Notes under the pieces: generated by a model
Databases searched by the model: none
What the model was told of the DNA's origin: nothing
Seen by the model: the letters and a program-made list of their open reading frames with translations, nothing else
Shown here: one piece after another, positions 48,901-56,720 of the stretch
Layout: every line of letters begins with the position of its first letter
Position numbering within the stretch: position 1 is the first letter of the stretch
DNA from: Arbacia lixula
Taxonomy: Eukaryota > Echinodermata > Echinoidea > Arbacioida > Arbaciidae
Length of the DNA: 64,000 nucleotides
Direction of reading: 5' to 3'
Assembly: GCA_963669155.1 (NCBI GenBank)
Contig: OZ022576.1
Span: 35,992,297-36,056,296 of the forward strand
Made by a program: the position numbers and the translations under genes

Positions 48901-51056
48901 TTGTGCAGATAACCATCCTGTGTCCCGATTACAGCCACCGTGTGTTCCCTGTCTCGTGTGGTGATGATGGATGTTACCATTGAAGTAGGGAGGGAGAGGA
49001 GGGGAGTTCCTTCAACAGGTGTCACACCAGCGGCGTACCTATACAAATTGCCTATCTCATCATGTGAAGCTGTACACAGGTAGCCATCATCTTGTGGTTG
49101 GTAATATGATGGGGCTCCCTGAAATGAAAGAATACTATTAAAATGTATTACGAAGTATACAGTAGTTATGACGGGCTGGCCTACCTGATTACACATTACA
49201 CAATTTAGTAATGTCTGCGGTAGTGAAGCCAGGGGAGGTGAGGAGGATGGAGGGGGGTGGGGTGGGGCGGGGGTGAGCTTGTATGTGTTCGTTTGTAGGT
49301 ACATATAGGGGAAGGAAATGCAAATGATTACAATGATACTGATATTTCTTACAATGAGTGATTCGTTATAAGGAAGTTATTTTTGTTTTAAAATGTTGCT
49401 CATTGGCTTTGCCATTGTGTATTATTTATGCATATTACATAAGAACAATGAAAACGACGTCCAGAACGTCACTGCAGATCAAAGGAATTCCCCCTGACTA
49501 TGATGATGGTTGTTATCGGGTTAGTCAGGAGTCTACTTCCCTATAAGTACTAACTCACCTGGTCACATTTACTGCATTTTTGAAAGTCGATTGGCACTTC
49601 ATAGTCTTCAATATGTCTGATGCAACACTGTTGTCTGAAAGCTTTGCTGGATATCATTCATCGTATAAAGACACAGAACCATGCCAAACTAAAACACAAA
49701 TAGAACCTAGGTTAATACTTACAAAGTCACAATCAGCATCAGGCAGGTAGTCGATTGGTACGCCAGCGTCGTCCCCGTCGTTGATGCAGCCTAGCGCGGC
49801 TGTTTGAAAGCTTTGATGGATGTCACACATATTAAAGATAAACATAATGATGCCAAACTAAAACACAACCTAAGTAAATACTTACATCGTCACAACTCCC
49901 CTCCAGGTAGTCGATTGGTACACCAGAGTCGTCGCCGTCTCTGATGCAGCCAAACACGGCTGTTTGAAAGTTTTGCTGGATGTCACTCATCGTATAGAGA
50001 TACATAATCAGGCCAAACTGAAACACAAATAGAACCTAATCAGATACTTACAATGTCACAGCTAGCACCATCCAGGTAGTCGATTGGTACACCAGAGTCG
50101 TCCCCATCTCTGATGCAGCCGAGCACGGCTGTCTGAAAGCTTTGCTGGATGTCACTCATCCTATAGAGACACAAAGCAGACTCTGCCGGAGATGCCCCGT
50201 CTCCAAACACAGCGTACAGGACGCCATCGGTATTGTTGATTCCCAATAAGTCAGCTAGCTGAGATCCTGCTGGACCAATGTGAGCTGCCTGGATCACGGT
50301 GTGAGACCCGCACTGGAGTTCTATCTCAGAGTATGATTCAAAGTACCGATCTAGTGATTTAGGGCACAGCCGTCCTATGTACGTTTTATCAATCCTTTCG
50401 ATGAAAAAGTACAAAAAATCCATGTAGGAAATAACGTGCACAAACCTATTGTCAGGTACATAACTAGAGTAGATACCCTGGTCCATATCTAAATCTGCCA
50501 CATGACGTTTTGATATAATCTGCTGATCTGCACTAACTCCAGTAAACAAGAACAGAGCATCATCCAGAAGACCGGAAGTGAAATCAGCACCCAGGACCAC
50601 AACTCCTACAGTGGGAGCATCTCCTGTGGCTAAAACCCGCTGAATCGAAGACTCATTGTGACGTGTTACATTAGCCGTGATATCCTCCAAGCTCCTCGTC
50701 TCGCAAAAGCCGTCGCAACCCCCGCATGTGATGAGTCTATTCTCGGGTGACGGGACAACAAGAAGAAGCTTGTTATCATTGACGTTGTCTTCATAGTTCC
50801 TAGTGCATGGTCCTAGAGTCACAGTCTGTTTGAGAGTCAGGTCCGAGCTGAGCTGATAGAGTCTTTCCCGAGCTCCGATGTAGACATCTCCTGTGACGTT
50901 GTTGATGGCGAGGTGGTTGAAGGGTAGGGAGAGGTTGGGACTGGTGAAGGAGGACACCAAGTAAAAGGAGAGGGGAGCAGACTCGGTGAAGTGAGCAAGA
51001 TGCAAAATGGTGGCAGTGAGCACCAAGTGAGCACCAGTGAGCATTGACAGGATCAT
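24689..51056 (-). CDS. Plexin, complete gene (copy 2 of the tandem array)
   Basis: Transmembrane semaphorin receptor of the plexin family. I traced 36 coding exons by splice sites, reading phase and resemblance to vertebrate plexins; their lengths add to 5610 nt, i.e. 1869 residues plus stop, close to the usual plexin size (about 1900). Order: signal peptide, sema, PSI1, linker, PSI2, linker, PSI3, IPT-like domains, membrane span near residues 1241-1265, juxtamembrane coiled segment, GAP part 1, Rho-binding domain, GAP part 2, stop at 24689-24691. The start at 51056 is chosen because the AAG-ATG context is conserved in copy 1 and the next upstream ATG in copy 2 meets a stop after five codons. 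One intron holds an LTR element in opposite orientation. The two arginine-finger motifs of the GAP domain appear replaced. Known family role: semaphorin binding outside, small-GTPase control inside. Plexin class (A/B/C/D) not assigned. Confidence 0.93.
25344..25477. mobile_element. Small foldback element (candidate MITE) in a plexin 2 intron
   Basis: 134 bp with imperfect terminal inverted repeats: CCTATAATGCGCCGCGCAGC against CCCATAATGCACCGTGCAGC, followed by further matching sequence toward the centre (GTCCGCTTACGG against GTCCGCTTCCGG). No empty site is available here. Confidence 0.5.
27710..29177 (-). CDS. Plexin 2 Rho-GTPase-binding domain exons
   Basis: Exons 29024-29177 (154 nt), 28450-28547 (98 nt) and 27710-27806 (97 nt), phases 0-1, 1-0, 0-1. 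Motifs: [20 protein letters not shown] (plexin [20 protein letters not shown]), [13 protein letters not shown] (plexin EWRQGRMARIILQ), [10 protein letters not shown] (plexin KRLNTLAHYQ) and [11 protein letters not shown] (plexin DGSSVALVPKQ). This ubiquitin-like insert in plexins binds Rac/Rnd-type GTPases. The donor of the third exon (CAGT|gtttgt) is weak and was chosen because it alone preserves frame with the next exon. Confidence 0.88.
28611..28660. repeat. (CA)n microsatellite
   Basis: Long CA run 64 bp upstream (transcript sense) of the exon 28450-28547; it accounts for the open frame rich in Cys-Val here. Confidence 0.92.
29178..29580. repeat. Minisatellite abutting a plexin 2 exon
   Basis: About fourteen copies of a 28-29-bp unit near AGCTACAGAAGGTGTCAAAA plus CATATACC, starting directly at the acceptor of exon 29024-29177. 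The acceptor and its upstream tract are therefore made of repeat-edge sequence. Confidence 0.85.
29933..33913 (-). CDS. Plexin 2 GAP domain, first segment
   Basis: Exons 33753-33913, 32257-32372, 31507-31572, 31074-31151, 30498-30564 and 29933-30079 (161, 116, 66, 78, 67, 147 nt). They encode the helix leading to IPARDY-type motif ([20 protein letters not shown]), [34 protein letters not shown], and [20 protein letters not shown] with [14 protein letters not shown], almost identical to the plexin [14 protein letters not shown]. In vertebrate plexins the first segment has a double arginine in LLRRTESVAEK; here the matching stretch reads LFSESNSIADS, so the RR pair is absent. That reading depends on the 31074/30564 splice junction, which is in phase with good GT and AG sites. 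Confidence 0.88.
30950..30993. repeat. (CA)n microsatellite
   Basis: Uninterrupted CA run in a plexin 2 intron. Confidence 0.92.
32797..33556. mobile_element. Foldback element with ~210-bp inverted arms in a plexin 2 intron
   Basis: Left arm about 32797-33010, right arm about 33345-33556. Shared runs include CATGCATGAGTGGGCAAATT and CTGTGTGAAAATCAC in inverse orientation, and both ends start AACACAACA followed by a C-rich run (the right one a long G run on this strand). Lies between the exons 33753-33913 and 32257-32372. Confidence 0.65.
34784..35009 (-). CDS. Plexin 2 transmembrane and juxtamembrane exon
   Basis: One 226-nt exon (phase 0-1). After a short extracellular stalk it encodes the span [20 protein letters not shown] plus ALLLLW, then a basic stop-transfer KQRKYS and a charged helix ([20 protein letters not shown]) like the plexin juxtamembrane coiled coil. 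Predicted position is about residues 1221-1296, with the span near 1241-1265. Confidence 0.93.
35344..38445 (-). CDS. Plexin 2 IPT/TIG-domain exons
   Basis: Seven exons: 38291-38445, 37627-37741, 37213-37346, 36812-36985, 36450-36549, 35828-36064 and 35344-35541; phases 0-2, 2-0, 0-2, 2-2, 2-0, 0-0, 0-0. IPT starts are visible as [40 protein letters not shown] and [14 protein letters not shown]. The sixth exon ends [16 protein letters not shown], the conserved plexin YYPDP motif before the last IPT. A basic run SRRKKA in that exon might be a convertase site (inference). The acceptor of the first exon (AG at 38446-38447) lies 11 nt from the edge of the LTR insertion. Confidence 0.9.
38459..38610 (+). 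repeat. 5' LTR
   Basis: 152 bp, TG...CA ends, same as the LTR at 43269-43420 by eye. Confidence 0.93.
38915..42850 (+). CDS. Gag-Pol polyprotein of the LTR element
   Basis: A single open frame of 1311 codons (the first likely used Met may be the later one at 38954, [10 protein letters not shown]). Domains in order: capsid-like Gag to about residue 225; two zinc knuckles about 230-262 (CGRCGYRH.., CKKCGRENH..); aspartic protease with [10 protein letters not shown] near 313; reverse transcriptase with [17 protein letters not shown] and MMDDIVVWG near 585; RNase H with [13 protein letters not shown] near 733; integrase with [10 protein letters not shown] zinc region near 957, then TDNGPQF and [12 protein letters not shown]. 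Gag and Pol share one frame, as in several Mag-lineage elements. No envelope and no obvious chromodomain. Confidence 0.95.
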   Translation: MFRERFTEKKIANMATYLSQPAPLDLTGNVAENWKRFKQRFELYNVASGLSKKDEKTQTSMLLHVIGDKALDIYNTFTFAASGDEMRLEKVMEKFERYGMPKRNVTYERHKFFTRSQEVGENIDHYATELRNRAQSCEFGELTNSLIRDRIICGILDNGVRERLLRQDDLTLEKALQLCRAAETTRAQAHELSSTGERVSVDALGSKKQSFNSTSHKGPKQQSQKSKYACGRCGYRHSRNACPAQGQICKKCGRENHFAKCCRTPVAKVVNELQHMEEGNDGFVVDVVQSADSPDEWMVNLVVNERPVDFKLDTGAQTNLLPDSVYQMLKPKPKLHSAKVKLTGYSGVAIPVKGRCFVQVKYKGSTHNMTFLVTPGKRQPLLGLQACDKLKLVKRVLNVKQTNKRVADSYQDVFEGLGCVPGKHHITLKESAQPVQHACRKVPFALRGQLKDELDKMERMKVITPVDEPTDWVSSLVVVKKKNGQLRVCLDPRDLNRAVKREHYQLPSREEITAHFAGAKHFSKLDASSGFWQIELDDESSKLCTFITPYGRYRFLRLPFGVCSAPEVFHKIVHNLFAHIPGVNTMMDDIVVWGNTQEEHDARLIQVLDIARKVNLKLNKDKCEFDVGKLTFIGDLISEQGVQPDPKKVAAIRNMERPQCKQDVQRFLGMVNYQGKFIPDLATKSAPLRSLLDKKNEWMWQDPQEKAWHQLKEALTEQPVLHFYDCAKPTKVSADASKNGLGAVLLQQHDHEWVPVAYASRAMTDAETRYAQIEKELLAITYACERFHQYIYGQQVEVETDHKPLIPLFIKPLCDCPLRIQRLLIRVQRYDLKVSYTPGKYMHTADALSRAVDPEAETNVDREEDIRVHVDAVMMNLPVTSNRRSQFVEETKKDNTLQELLGIIRDGWPNTKQQCPVAVREYWNIRSELSEAEGMILKGSKIVVPATMRPLMLRKIHEGHLGIEKCKKRAREVLYWPRINQDIAAMVQDCNSCLMYKPRQQTESLQPHAVPNRPWEKIAADLFTLNNKEYMVIVDYYSQFVEVCNMTTTTSKAVIKHMKAVFSRQGTPCELVTDNGPQFASQEFKSFASEWDFGHTTTSPYHPQSNGLAETAVKIVKNLIRKCEHSGQDVYRALQVYRSSPLECGKSPAELLYNRRMRSNLPMVDKLLDPQHIDPRSVKERKERQKVKQKERYDKHAQDLPEFNVGDHVRLEDMHNNRWAQRGTITSKLPNRSYLVETDRGEIRRRNRRHLRPAPPTQRAEHIQHPTQMDSDLDDYAEFPAQPAEAAEQSASSFRTTRHGRISKPPERMDL
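43269..43420 (+). repeat. 3' LTR
   Basis: 152 bp, preceded by a purine-rich tract and followed by the ggatc target duplication. Confidence 0.93.
43687..45067 (-). CDS. Plexin 2 exons from PSI2-PSI3 linker to PSI3
   Basis: Exons 44936-45067 (132 nt), 44606-44704 (99 nt), 44188-44278 (91 nt) and 43687-43877 (191 nt). The first ends CAG|gcgagc, a GC donor; copy 1 has CAG|gcaagc at the same place, so the GC-AG intron predates the duplication. Exon 44188-44278 has [12 protein letters not shown], equivalent to the plexin VVWNGNF segment. Exon 43687-43877 begins [16 protein letters not shown] and includes QCGWCETDC, the third PSI. Confidence 0.88.
45387..46868 (-). CDS. Plexin 2 inter-PSI and PSI2 exons
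   Basis: Exons 46815-46868 (54 nt), 46306-46459 (154 nt), 45839-45938 (100 nt) and 45387-45501 (115 nt). The 54-nt exon uses the donor ACG|gttagc; a second GT 25 nt further on would break the frame. The segment matches the plexin region between PSI1 and PSI2: [15 protein letters not shown], then SPGG and a [11 protein letters not shown] end. The last exon is PSI2: [20 protein letters not shown] followed by THDNTLC, very close to the plexin CLSC..CHWC..LCTHD..C pattern. Confidence 0.9.
47291..47845 (-). CDS. Plexin 2 PSI1 exons
   Basis: Exon 47730-47845 (116 nt, phase 0-2) encodes [16 protein letters not shown] followed by [11 protein letters not shown], the cysteine-rich PSI signature (C..C..C...CGWC) that follows the sema propeller in plexins. 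Exon 47291-47423 (133 nt, phase 2-0) completes the module with [20 protein letters not shown] and a CVGISDVQP segment. The corresponding exons in copy 1 differ only slightly. Confidence 0.92.
48225..51056 (-). CDS. Plexin 2 sema-domain exons
   Basis: Exon 1 is 50052-51056 (1005 nt, 335 codons, phase 0, donor gtaagt). Then come exons 48900-49118 (219 nt) and 48225-48362 (138 nt), all phase 0. Exon 1 begins with a hydrophobic signal peptide ending near AHFTES and contains conserved sema features such as the cysteine cluster [11 protein letters not shown] and [11 protein letters not shown]. Exon 48900-49118 gives the blade with TPVEGTPLL and [13 protein letters not shown], matching the plexin TPVEG..FVGTKSGKLKK region. 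Exon 48225-48362 holds [12 protein letters not shown], like the plexin DGSPILRDMAFS. The first kilobase is intronless while the rest of the gene is cut into exons of 54-237 nt. A set of duplicate cassette exons lies in the first intron and is listed separately. Confidence 0.9.
49559..50017 (-). CDS. Tandem cassette exons duplicating the end of sema exon 1 (plexin 2)
   Basis: Three further copies of the last ~130 nt of exon 1. Unit b, 49886-50017: 132 nt, acceptor tttcag, donor gtaagtat, phase 0-0, encodes [20 protein letters not shown] and continues to [11 protein letters not shown]. Unit c, 49723-49857: 135 nt, acceptor ttttag, donor gtaagtat, phase 0-0. Unit d, about 49559-49688: a small deletion shifts its frame, but an internal acceptor at 49628-49629 would give an open 69-nt phase 0-0 exon (49559-49627, donor gtgagt). 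Spacers are 34 nt (exon 1 to b), 28 nt (b to c) and 34 nt (c to d): shorter than normal animal introns, so neighbouring units cannot be joined to each other. They are either alternative exons or by-products of a ~165-bp tandem duplication across the exon 1 donor. The gene reads through without them. Confidence 0.55.
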
Positions 51057-51254
51057 CTTGACTGCTCGCTAGACTACCCGGTCTGTCATAGAACGCTAAT
51101 CTGGTATCCGACAGAATGTTGTAGTCTGGATGTTGAGACCTGCGCGTGGAATGATGAAAACGTATAATTGAAATAATATGATTTCCTATATTCCAAGCTG
51201 ATGAAGTGGTGTCAACTCACTGAGGGTGGAGTATTAAGTTGAAACGCTTACTTC

Positions 51255-51727
51255 AGTTTATGAAATAGCTGTATCATTTTAAGCATGGTAATTGGTCAAA
51301 ACGCGTCACGTGTCATTCACCTTTTTTTCGCGCTCTGCATGGGAGTGCAAAAGATGCGCAAAATAATTGACATTGCACGCTCGTGATATCGTCGCGACGC
51401 CATGTTGTACGGGCCAGTACAAAATTTTGCTCTCTGATCAGGTTTTTGTAATGTGTTTGTTTTATAGACCTGGAACTTTAGATCTAACGTTAGACTTCTG
51501 TTTGTTTGTTTTTGTTTTTCTATTCATCAAAACTTGTGTCGCTATTTTATAAAACAAATAACGCACTTGCCCTGTTGTGCGAACATTTAAGTGCAGTTTA
51601 CGCTCGGTTACTTTAGAAGCTGAGAACTGCACACTCGCCTGCGGCTCGTGAACAGAGGCAGCACCAATCTAAAGAAACCTCGCGTGCACTGCACTTACAC
51701 GATCGCACGCTGGCTCGTGCGTTATTT
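51255..51727. other. 470-bp CpG-rich block unique to the plexin 2 upstream region
   Basis: Absent from the aligned plexin 1 flank (about 12690-12710). Richer in CG than its surroundings, with repeated GCACGCTCGTG/CTCGTGCG motifs toward both ends (GCACGCTCGTG near 51376, GCACGCTGGCTCGTGCG near 51705), and CACGTG at 51307. Either a mobile element or a regulatory insertion. Confidence 0.5.
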
Positions 51728-53469
51728 GTATAATATTCACATGTCATTTTGTGCATTTAGCATGTTCAGTATGATAAGTTAATCACTGTTTTCTGAGAAA
51801 AATGACATTAAAAAAGGACTACGATGTAAAAAAATGTTAACAGTAAGAAGTAGAAGTACATCTTCATATTTGTGTTGTTGTTGTTGTTGTTATTTTTTTC
51901 TTCTTCTTTTGTTCCCCCTTACCTCTAAAGCTAAGAAATGTATAAATCTTTATATCAAACAAAATGATGTAATTTCATGTATTGTAACGAGAAGTCTATA
52001 ACCCTATAAGTTTCGCTTTTTTCATAGGCCCTGATGTAATATGGACAGCCTTATGAGCGTTAATGTGAACCCATCCTTGTTTTAGTCCCTTTCTCACACC
52101 TTTAAGAATATATTGGTTGCCAGTTTTTTTTTAATGGGTAGACAATTCTCAATAAAGGACACGCTATCCACCATATGTGTAATATCTATAAGAGGCTATG
52201 CATTTTCACAGGCCGCTCAAAACGAGCCTTTCTTGTATGGTACATCGAGAATTCAAACATGGACAAATATATGTATCATGGCGGTACTGTGGTTCATGCG
52301 ATTCTAACAGGCTTCCTATCAAACTAAGTGGATATTAACACCACGTAATATCAATACGTTATTCACTCTTTATGCGCCATTATCACATTTTTGTGCAAAT
52401 TATTCACTCAAATTTCACAAAGCAGCGGTCTGCCTGGCATACATAGCGTACACCAACATGACAGACAGGTAACAGTCTGTGTATAAAACCAAAGTAATAC
52501 ATGTACTGCCCTTGAAACTAACAATAATAATCAATAATCAACTCGATATAAGTGAAAATATTCACACATATAATGTTCCTTTTATATAAATGAAAAAAAG
52601 GTCTAATATACTGCTTTTATACGAAGAAAATAGTAGATATAAACACACTGTAACCATATCCCGACAACAGCATGCTTGGAAAGGTATACAACAATGTCGG
52701 TCGATAATATTGAGAAAGGAGTGGGGTACTTTTCTGTTCTGTACGGGCTTGAACACAATTATCCTAACTTGATGTCGAGTTCAGAAATTAGACAAAGACT
52801 ATTTCCTTTCAACCAACCTGCCAACTCACCGTGTCTACTTGTTTAACACGACAGAGCACAGCAGAAACTACAAAACAATATGTTTTGTATGAATGTTTTA
52901 CTTCCAGTCATTGATTCCACACACAGATAAACCACCACAATGAATAGTTCCAGCTGAGACCAGAGGTTCCAGAGGTGTGTAATGTCATGCATGTGAGCGG
53001 CTGCAAGCTGTGAACTATGTGTGTGTGTTTCTGACTTCCTCCTTGTTCCATTATTTATGTACTCGTGCGACCCGCGGAAAAATTCCAAGGGGATTTTCGA
53101 ATAAGATATTTCCGATTTTTTCTTTTACACATGTGTACATATCTTAATCACATATATTCTGAATTACACCAGAACTGGAGAAGGATACGGGGAGGTGATT
53201 TTAAAATGATCAACGACCCTGCCTTTAATGAAGAATTCAAATTGATAGCAACTAGCCTAGCGATTGATATCATCGTAACTCGGTATCATTGTAACAGCCC
53301 ACCCACTCCACGCATGATACTGTCACAGAGAAAGCAATGAAATATAGAGAGAGAGAAATTGAGAGGGGAAAGTACGAGGGACAGAAAGAACAATTCTGAG
53401 AAAGAGGAAGCTTTCCCATTCGTCCAGTCTGGACAGCATGTGCCTCCTTACACGAATATCTCATTCAGA

Positions 53470-53960
53470 AAGCACCATTTCGGTTTTGAGCAAACATAAT
53501 AAGAGAACAGGCAGAACCGGACTAGAGCCCGGTAGCCCGATTTATAAACGTTGGTGCGAACCCACCCCTAGATTGAAAGTTCTTTCTTACCCGAGGTAGG
53601 AAGAAGGGGAGCTATCAGGAAAAATTAAGAAAAAAAAATTACCAATGCATAGCGGGCAAAACATATCAGAAACGGTCTGAAGCGCGCTGCCATAATATAT
53701 ACCGGTTTACGAGTGCTGATCTGATTCCAACCTTCCAGTTGAGAGCAATACATATAAGAAAAGGGTCAGAACCGGTCTGGAACGGTCTTGCGAACTATAC
53801 ACAGGTTTCTGAGCATTCCTTCTTTCCAGTTCAGAGTAATACATATAAGAACACAGCTAAAACCGGCCTGGAGCGCCCCGATATAATTGGACCGCCAGGT
53901 GAGCGTTAATGCGAACCCATCCTTGTTTTGTCCCTTCTCACACTTTAAAAAGAATAATGG
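53470..53960. repeat. Degenerate ~110-bp tandem repeat, unit B
   Basis: Partner of 14880-15330. The partner of the other array is reduced to one unit at about 52025-52085. Confidence 0.7.
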
Positions 53961-56654
53961 TTGCTTGTTATTTAATGGTAAGAAAATCATGACAATTTTC
54001 AGTAAAGGACGCGTTATGCACCATATGTGTTATATCTATCATGTCTATCCGAGACTGTCCATTTTCAAGGGCCGCTCAAAAACGAGCTTTTCTACATTGC
54101 CTGAACAATAATCAGGATAATGGTTGGACAATTCAAACATGGACAGATAATTGTATACTCACACGTACGATGTTCTTTCTTCTCCTTTATCCAAATGATA
54201 CAAGTCGGGTATATTGCTTTAATTCGTAGAATATTGGTAGATATAAACTCATAATTACAACACACTGAGGACAGCACACGCAGAAAGGTATACAACAATG
54301 ACGGTCGGTACGTTTCAGGAAGCAGCGCGCGGTGCATGTGTGTGTCCGTTCTTTACGAGCTTGAACACAATTGAAGAGCTTGCAACCAAAAGGTGCTTAA
54401 TCCAATTTTCACCAAGTTGCATGTTTTTCATGATTTTTAAAGCCCTCTAGCATGTCTACATTTCTAATGTATAACTAAATACATTTTAGTTTCGTGTAAG
54501 AAAAAGCTGAGTTTGTGTTATTATTATTGGATGAACTTGCTGATATTACCAATAACTCGAGGAAGAGACAGGAAAACGAAGGGTTTATTTTACTTGTCTG
54601 TTCCACCTTACAATATTCCCATCCCTTTCTTATATATCTAGTAAGAGCCTTAGGAGTTCTTAGGTTTATCACTATTCATATTTGCTTTCCATCTGTTCCT
54701 GAAGTTAGCCACCAAACTTCATGTAGATGTTTGAGTGTCTTTGCACAGCACTAGTACAGCGTAGTCTGTGGCACAGTAGGCACCCTTAACTGCATTAGCC
54801 TGAACTCTACGCATTCGGCCTGTGGAGAGTTGGCACAGTAACATTGAGGGTTTAAGTAATATGCCTTAATTAAACACGGTTTCCTGAAAAGGTAAGAAAA
54901 AGTTGACCGTAACATAGAATTATGTACACTCTAGGCAAGTAAGATGTAAATTACATGATTTACAGTACATTGCTGTGTGAGGAAAGAAAGGGCAATTATA
55001 AATTATATGTGAATCGTCCTATTGTCTCCAATGTAATTTTATATAGTTCATACTGAACACCTTTCAAATTGAACAGTAATGTTCAATTAGGGTTGTCACA
55101 CATTAATGCTTGTTTAGTGTGGGACGTGTGTGGGTATATGGTGTGCGAGGATGTGTGGATGATGTATCTAGGAGAACGATGGGAGGTACAGTGATATGAT
55201 AGCCAAATGTACAGTACTCTAGCGATTGCCTAGATTTTCATAAAATGATTTATTGCCAATGATGTACAAAAGTTCGATATGGACGTAAAGGGGGATCTAA
55301 ATGTTAGTCTCCTGGGTGAATATATACCCCATAATGACAGGTATGACCGCAACATACAACCCCGTCAGCACTACACATTGCTCGAACTGTTGAAAAAGTA
55401 GGCCTACCTATATAAAGGCCATTGTTAGCTACACAAAAGTAACGGCCTTTACAACAGATCCATGCACTAGCTTGTGTGCACCGTAGACACACGTCAATGT
55501 ACGTGTACGTTCACTGGGATATACTAGTAAAAAAAAAATCCTGACCTGCACTTAGATCCTGACCAATCAAATCTTGCGTTACAAAACACTGCTTGGTGCG
55601 TGCACAAGACTACAGTACTGGAGAACAAAAAGAGCGTAAAATCCCACCACCCTGGTGTCCGCAGTGCAAGAACCATCCATGAGAACACCGTAACGGTAAC
55701 CGAAACGCACAAAATGAATCCTAGGGAAGACCGTGACGGTGCCGATATCAACAGTCAATCGAAAAACGTTTATTCACTCCGTCACCAGAACCAGAACGGA
55801 TTTAGCGCCTTTTCGATGCAAGCTTTTAATTATCCTAACGTCGAGTTTAGAAATGAGACAAAGGCCATATTCCTTTCAGCAAAATTGCCAACTCACCGTA
55901 TCTACTTGTTTACCACGACAGAGCACAGCAGAAACTACAAAACAATATGTTTTGAATGAATGTTTTACTTCCACTCATTGATTCCACACACAGATAAACC
56001 ACCACAACGAATAGTTCCAGCTGAGACCAGAGGTTCCAGAGGTGTGTATGTCATGCATGTGAGCGGCTGCAAGCTGTGAACTCTGAGTGTGTCTTTTTGC
56101 CTTCCTCCTTGTTCCATTATTTATTTACTCGTGCGACCCGCGGAAAAATTCCAAGGAAATTTCTGAATAAGACATTTCAGAAAAATTATGTGTACACATG
56201 TGTACATATCTTTATCACATATATTCTGGATTACACCTATCCATGATTTACCCTAAGAAGTTTTCGTTTTAGCAAGGCTAATAGTGTAAATGCTAAGGGT
56301 GCTATAAAGCCTAAGGGTGAATCTATTTATAGGCAAACCATATGCTATAATGTCCAGAAATGGATGAGGATACGGGAGACTATTTCAAACTGATTCACGA
56401 CCCTGCCTTATGAAAATTTCAAATAGAACGCAACTTGACTAGATATTGGTATCAATCATAACTCGGTTAATGTCTTCTTTGTAACAGCCCACCCAACCCA
56501 CACATGATACCGTCAGAGAGAGAGAGAACAATGACATATAGTGGGACAGAAAGAGAGAGGGAGAGTATGAGGGAAAAAAAGAACAATTCTTTGGAGGAAG
56601 AAGAGTGAAAGAAAGGATGACGAAGAAGAAAATTATGAAGTCAGTGTGAGAGAG

Positions 56655-56720
56655 TAAGAGAGAGAGAGAGAGAGAGAGAGGGAGAAAGAGAGAGAGAGTG
56701 AGAGAGAGAGAGAGAGAGAT
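56655..56720. repeat. (GA)n tract
   Basis: Unit B partner of 18430-18530. Confidence 0.9.
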
